This document shows, piece by piece, positions 54,644 through 64,000 of a stretch of 64,000 nucleotides of DNA (positions are counted from its first letter, which is position 1; each line of letters starts with the position of its first letter). Made by a program: the position numbers and the translations under genes. Below the pieces are notes generated by a model. That model was given only the letters and a program-made list of their open reading frames with translations, was not told where the DNA came from and did no database searches. The DNA is from Hippopus hippopus. Taxonomy: Eukaryota > Mollusca > Bivalvia > Cardiida > Cardiidae. The stretch is from assembly GCA_946811185.2 (NCBI GenBank), contig OX328102.1, positions 48,895,619-48,959,618 on the forward strand, written 5' to 3'.

Positions 54644-54895
54644 TTACTTTTCTACTGTCATTAAAATCATCCCAGTGCATTCTTGATGCACATTTCCGAC
54701 ATGTTCGGGTAAATTGCTGTCAATAGATTGTTGCGACAGTACACCTGTGTAGTGTATCTCGGCTCCATTTTCTTGCCAGCTACATGAATATGCAAGGCGA
54801 AGATCGTACATATTCGCGTGACAAGCATCATGCGGTATCCTCGATTGAACGAGTGGATAGGAGCCAAGTCCAAAGTTACATTTTCTATCCGTCAT
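54644..54895 (-). CDS. Hypothetical Cys-containing exon, unknown function
   Basis: An 83-codon frame from ATG 54895 (MTDRKCNFGLGSYPLVQS) to a stop at 54644, with five cysteines and no repeats. The frame continues a little upstream as NIIPGGCQIA before a stop. A separate stretch at 49690-49780 (plus) encodes a similar NIAPDGCKVAQITADRKC in frame, so both may be pieces of one coding family. No signal peptide or known domain is recognised. It could be a real exon or a fragment of a mobile element. Confidence 0.25.
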   Translation of the reverse strand: MTDRKCNFGLGSYPLVQSRIPHDACHANMYDLRLAYSCSWQENGAEIHYTGVLSQQSIDSNLPEHVGNVHQECTGMILMTVEK

Positions 54896-55011
54896 AATCT
54901 ATGCAATCTGGCAACCACCAGGTATAATATTTGTCAAGAAGCCACAAAAACGACTATAGTTTGTTAAAATATCGACGAAATGGGTTATATTCGGCTTAAA
55001 ATGAGTAAATG

Positions 55012-55760
55012 GATATCTTTAAATTTAGATGCATTTTAACTGCCCCATTGTTTACTAAATTACTATTGGTGGTTACTTTAACTCTGAGGTGCACTGCATA
55101 GGATACTTTTTTAAGTTGCAGTCTTTATTAGCTTTCAGAAATCGATATATTAAAGGTCCAATAGCGGCCAAAAACACATGCATGTTTTAAATGCATTTAA
55201 AATTTAAATCATACATGTACCATTTATTGTTAAAAGTGTGGATAATATTGTACAGAAGACAATCTGTTATTGTGTGGTCGGTCAAAGTGTTAGTCGCTGG
55301 CAGAAAAAAAAAAAAAAAATGAATTGCAGAACCAGGCAAAAAGATACGGTAACCTGGCAACTTTTAACATAACCTTGAACTTAATTTCTCTGCCAGCGCG
55401 TAACACTTGGGCCGACAGGACAATAACAGATTGTCCTCATCACAATAATTTCCATACTTTTAATTGATAAAATTAGATATACATGTAAATGCATTTTATG
55501 ACACCCGATTTTTTTTTTTTTTTTTTTTTGCAGCTACTGTTACTTTAAGTCTGGGTACAATTTAGTTTGTTGTTAAGCTACTTCGTTTTTTCGTTCAAAC
55601 TGACATATTTTAAATTTGTATGGTGTCCATGGTTGTGAGGTAGAGCGTCGGCCTCGTAACCATAAGGTCCCGAGTTCGATACCCGGGTGCGGGTGCAACA
55701 TTGGGATTGTTTATAGACCCACACATTCGGCGTGAGTACTTGTGTAGGGATTTAGAACTG
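55012..55760. mobile_element. F2 MITE copies and a tRNA-headed SINE-like block
   Basis: A half F2 at about 55012-55080 and a near-complete one at about 55146-55560, with poly-A and poly-T runs. Then 55618-55760 has GTGAGGTAGAGCGTCGGCCT and GAGTTCGATACCCGG, a tRNA-like head of another SINE. I do not call it a functional tRNA because a full cloverleaf is not evident. Confidence 0.55.
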
Positions 55761-55799
55761 AGAGAGATTAGTATAAGTTGTAAGAACTTGTTTCTCAAT

Positions 55800-57143
55800 C
55801 GATGTAAAATAAATATGTTTAAACATATTTTAAAATAACTTAACCATAGTCGTTACAAAATGTGGTGTCTATAGAGATAGCACACATGATCAAGTCAACT
55901 GGAGATCGGAGACGTCTAAGTATATCAGTTTAAAAAAAAATGATATGACCGACTTTCTTGAAAACAATGTTAATAATAATTATTATTATTCATGATTATT
56001 ATTATTATAATAATTATTATAATTATTATAAAATCCCCTCAGATTTTATATGAATTTATGAATGATTGACTGTAGAAGAATCAACGGTCAGTACTATATT
56101 ACTCTCCATAAGTATATATATAATCAATCACGTTTGTAACACAAGCATAATTCATGACTAAACTATATACATGTAATAAAAAAGTAGGAAAACTATTCAG
56201 CAAATTGAAGAAAAATATAAAAGCCTTTACGTAATCTAATTTTATCCTATCTTAGACACTGATTTAAGTGTAACAAGGCATCCTCGTTTTCCCTCCATGA
56301 GTTTCATTTCGCCCACATTTTCCCTGCGTTCAAGTTTTCCTGCTAATATTTAGCGTCCACATGTTTTATTTTTTTTCTATATCAGGCTAGCCTTTTCTCT
56401 ATACGAATAATATGGTTCGCATTTTCTTGCTATACTTATTTATTGCTCTCGTTATTCGTAACCTTTTGTGTCACATGTATATGCACTTGAATAAGGCGTT
56501 GGCGTAAAATTTAAATTTTATACATAATATCATCCGTAATATTTCCATCTTTGCTTGAAAGTTCTAGATATCTAATCCATCTGCTCACGAATTTCCAAAC
56601 TTTTGATGTTGATACTTCCCTTGCTTTTCTTTTTAATAATTCTGTTTCCAAACTTTCTATACCGTATCTTACTTTAAATAACATATCAATGGCATTCACA
56701 AGTAATGTGTAACAGTGTTCATCAAATTCACTCATCACTAAATTAGATAACTAGAAATTACTTATTTAGCGAGATGGAATTTTGATTATTTGCCTTCAAA
56801 TTTTTAAATATTACCAGATTACTAAATTTAGTGTTTGATGGCGTCCGCGTTTTCCCTCAAGACCTCGTATCGTCCGCATTTTCCCTTTTTGCCTGTATTG
56901 TCCGCATGAAGCGCTCGCGTTTTAGTCACAACCCTACCAAATGAAATAGCATTGTGGGTCCACTTCACAACTTCCTGTCTGTTGTGTTTCTGTCAAAATT
57001 GACGTGGCAAAGTTGAATTAAATTCAATATTTCCTTTAGAACTAAACCATCGAAGGAACAAGTGATATTTTTTTAAATTAATTTTGTCATCAATCTTTTA
57101 AATAAACCAAAGCGTCACAGTAGATTAAATAAAACGCGCTAAA
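55800..57143. other. Region upstream of ARF gene, no gene seen
   Basis: AT-rich with TTA/AAT runs at about 55970-56035. A 75-codon minus-strand frame at 56511-56738 is not recognisable. The last 150 bp should hold the ARF promoter and 5' UTR, but no clear TATA box is seen. CAGTAGATTAAATAAAACGC precedes the ATG. Confidence 0.4.
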
Positions 57144-62235
<5,092 letters not shown>

Positions 62236-63565
62236 GTAAGTGATTGATTATTTACATTGTACCAGATTTGATTGTAACTCTCTACCAGATAACAAAATTT
62301 TAGACCTTCCTGTATTGAAAGCAATTGTACATATACCATATTTTCTCTTTATTACGCCCCCCAATGGCATTATATTTTCTGAAAGGGAGGGGTGATTAAT
62401 AAAGGTAAAATGACATAAAATTTTCCAAGGACGACGACAAAATTACCATCCAGGTTTTAGTCAGTACTGACTGAGAAGCTATCACCATTTGAGAAACCGG
62501 CAGAATTAATGCAGAATATCAATTTTACCTCCTATCATGATTCATGTGGACATTAAATAGCATTAACAATTAATATTGGACTCTGGTCTTTGGTACTTTC
62601 ACTTCCTTAAACATTTTCCAGGTTAGTTGACAAATTTTGTGCTACTGGAAGTTTATTATGTTAGCGGAAGTATATATATATATTCAGATAGTCAGGTGTT
62701 AATGATATCAATTTTTGAAGTAATGAGGACTATGTCGTAGCTGTAAATTTATTTCAGCTGACTTTTTCATTTCATCTTTATTGATGGATTGGCTGTCTGG
62801 TGAGCCCATTTTTGGTTTGTGAGTCAAAAAGTCGGAATTACAAGCTGAATTTTCAAGCAGCCAAAAAAAATTAATGTGAGTGTAAATAATAGGAGGTCAG
62901 TTAGGCATGTGAAATAAATTGTGCATGCGGAAATATCCATCTAAAAGTTACCTGAGATGAAAAATAGATTGCTACAAAAAACTCAAAAACCCGTAACACA
63001 ACAAAATGTCAGGTTGACATTGTCTAATCAGAGGCACTTTAGGCTGTCTTTTCAGATTCGATAATGACTTTAAGCAGTAAATTTACACAAATATCTGTGC
63101 AAAACAACAATTTGATGCTAAAACATCTATCATATTATAAAGGGAAAAAAGGTTGATTTATTAAATGAAAACATTGAACAACTTAGAAATAAGACAGGAT
63201 CGGTAGGGTGGGGATAAGGCCACTTTATCATGCATGTCATGTATGCACTTGAACAAGTGTGGAAGAGATGTAGGACACTGATAGGTATAAAGTTGTTTTG
63301 TACTTGCTGTAATTCATTTTTCTCATTGGTTTTAACAAAATGTAATTAAAAGAGTCATGTAAAAAACTAACCAGTATTTATTTTGACAGTGGAAAAAAGC
63401 TGCTGGCAAAAAATTAAATATGAGGGCCTTTTTTGTGGAAATGAGGGGGGCACAGGGCCCCATTTTTGAAAATCCTAGAAGCAACACCGAAGAGTAACCT
63501 TGAAATTGCCATTATGTAGGTCCAACTCCTAGACTGATAATCTCTATTGGGTTTGGTTTGGGCTT
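62236..63565. other. ARF intron 5 (incomplete), no gene seen
   Basis: Begins at the donor GTAAGT. A short F3 remnant lies at about 62274-62330. I looked for the terminal ARF exon (Trp followed by an aromatic residue, then QATCAT) and did not find it. Confidence 0.6.
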
Positions 63566-63930
63566 TAAAGCCCCATTAGCTACCAAAAGTAAACAAGTGT
63601 TGCAATGCATTTGAATTTAAATCATATCTTTTAAGTGTATGGACATTATTGTGAAGATGATAATCTGCCATTGTACGGTTGGTCCAAGTATTAGTTATTG
63701 ACAGAAAAATGAAATTTAAAATCAGATAAAAAGCAAAAGAAACATAGAGCAGCCTTGCAACTTTTGGCCTACATTCAAAATTATTTGTTCTGTCAGCAAC
63801 AAACAACCGGATCAACTGTACAATAACAGACTGTCTACTTCACAATAACTTCAATACTTTTGAATGGTATGATTTAAATCTTACTGTATTTTAATACTTT
63901 GTTTACATTTGGCTGCTACTATGCCTTTAA
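63566..63930. mobile_element. MITE, family F2, full-length
   Basis: Left CTACCAAAAGTAAACAAG and right GTTTACATTTGGCTGCTACT ends are inverted, with TGAAGATGATAATCTGCCAT / CAATAACAGACTGTCTAC complementary blocks inside. It lies in ARF intron 5. Confidence 0.8.
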
Positions 63931-64000
63931 AAGTTAATCATGGTTCATTAATAAAATACTGTGCAAAATTGCTTGACCCACCCAATTTTTACTTGTGATC

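Noticed and set aside
55618..55695. tRNA gene
   Set aside because: A and B box-like sequences are present, but acceptor and anticodon stems are not convincing and SINE-like sequence follows; treated as a SINE head.
56511..56738. 75-codon minus-strand frame upstream of ARF
   Set aside because: Helical-looking but with no recognisable family, no promoter or splice context; kept only as a note.
63388..63500. Possible last ARF exon (acceptor TTTTGACAG followed by TGG in phase)
   Set aside because: The translation after Trp (KKAAGKKLNMRAFFVE) does not resemble the conserved ARF C terminus with its TCAT motif.

Overview
This window is eukaryotic genomic DNA, most likely from a bivalve mollusc. 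The genome is AT-rich. It carries intron-containing host genes (an ARF GTPase and an alpha-L-fucosidase), several tRNA-headed SINE families, RNase H-containing and L2/CR1-like LINEs, a Polinton (Maverick) remnant and very many short foldback elements. The short families with cores such as GATCAGACTGCAC and with CATGCTCTG ends look like those I associate with heterodont clams and mussels, but the species call is an inference. There is no bacterial-style gene organisation. One gap of exactly 200 N lies at 9516-9715.

Layout. 1-9.3 kb: no confident gene; a roughly 2-kb dispersed repeat occurs several times, including a head-to-head inverted pair whose left arm has been broken up by two SINEs and a LINE, plus one candidate secreted-peptide reading frame. 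9.7-14.2 kb: Polinton-type remnant with two minus-strand ORFs (coiled-coil/basic and zinc-knuckle), TATA boxes, a 178-bp direct repeat, and two out-of-order blocks of a protein-primed family B DNA polymerase. 14.2-17.1 kb: minisatellites and a 2.5-kb satellite with a 1.17-kb higher-order duplication. 18.7-21.5 kb: last three exons of an alpha-L-fucosidase (plus strand). 24.1-30.4 kb: a nested insertion in which a 6.0-kb LINE (minus) sits inside a SINE, with both target-site duplications visible. 30.9-33.5 kb: a complete foldback element made of inverted arms of tandem repeats with a 6-bp target-site duplication. 34.1-34.3 kb: a single-exon candidate prohormone (minus). 35-56 kb: decayed transposons (MULE-like, Tc1-derived, three LINE fragments), foldbacks and tandem repeats. 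57.1-62.2 kb: first five coding exons of a class II ARF GTPase (plus), with introns packed with SINEs and MITEs; the last exon lies beyond 64000.

Only two loci are confident host genes: ARF (membrane traffic at the Golgi) and fucosidase (lysosomal or secreted glycan degradation). They are unrelated functionally. The strongest candidates for something undescribed are the tandem-repeat foldback element at 30939-33541, the small secreted precursor at 34084-34308, and the divergent TATA-motif promoters and duplicated promoter-like repeat in the Polinton remnant. Frame breaks in the LINE are all single-base and often in homopolymers, so assembly error should be separated from real decay before calling these elements dead.
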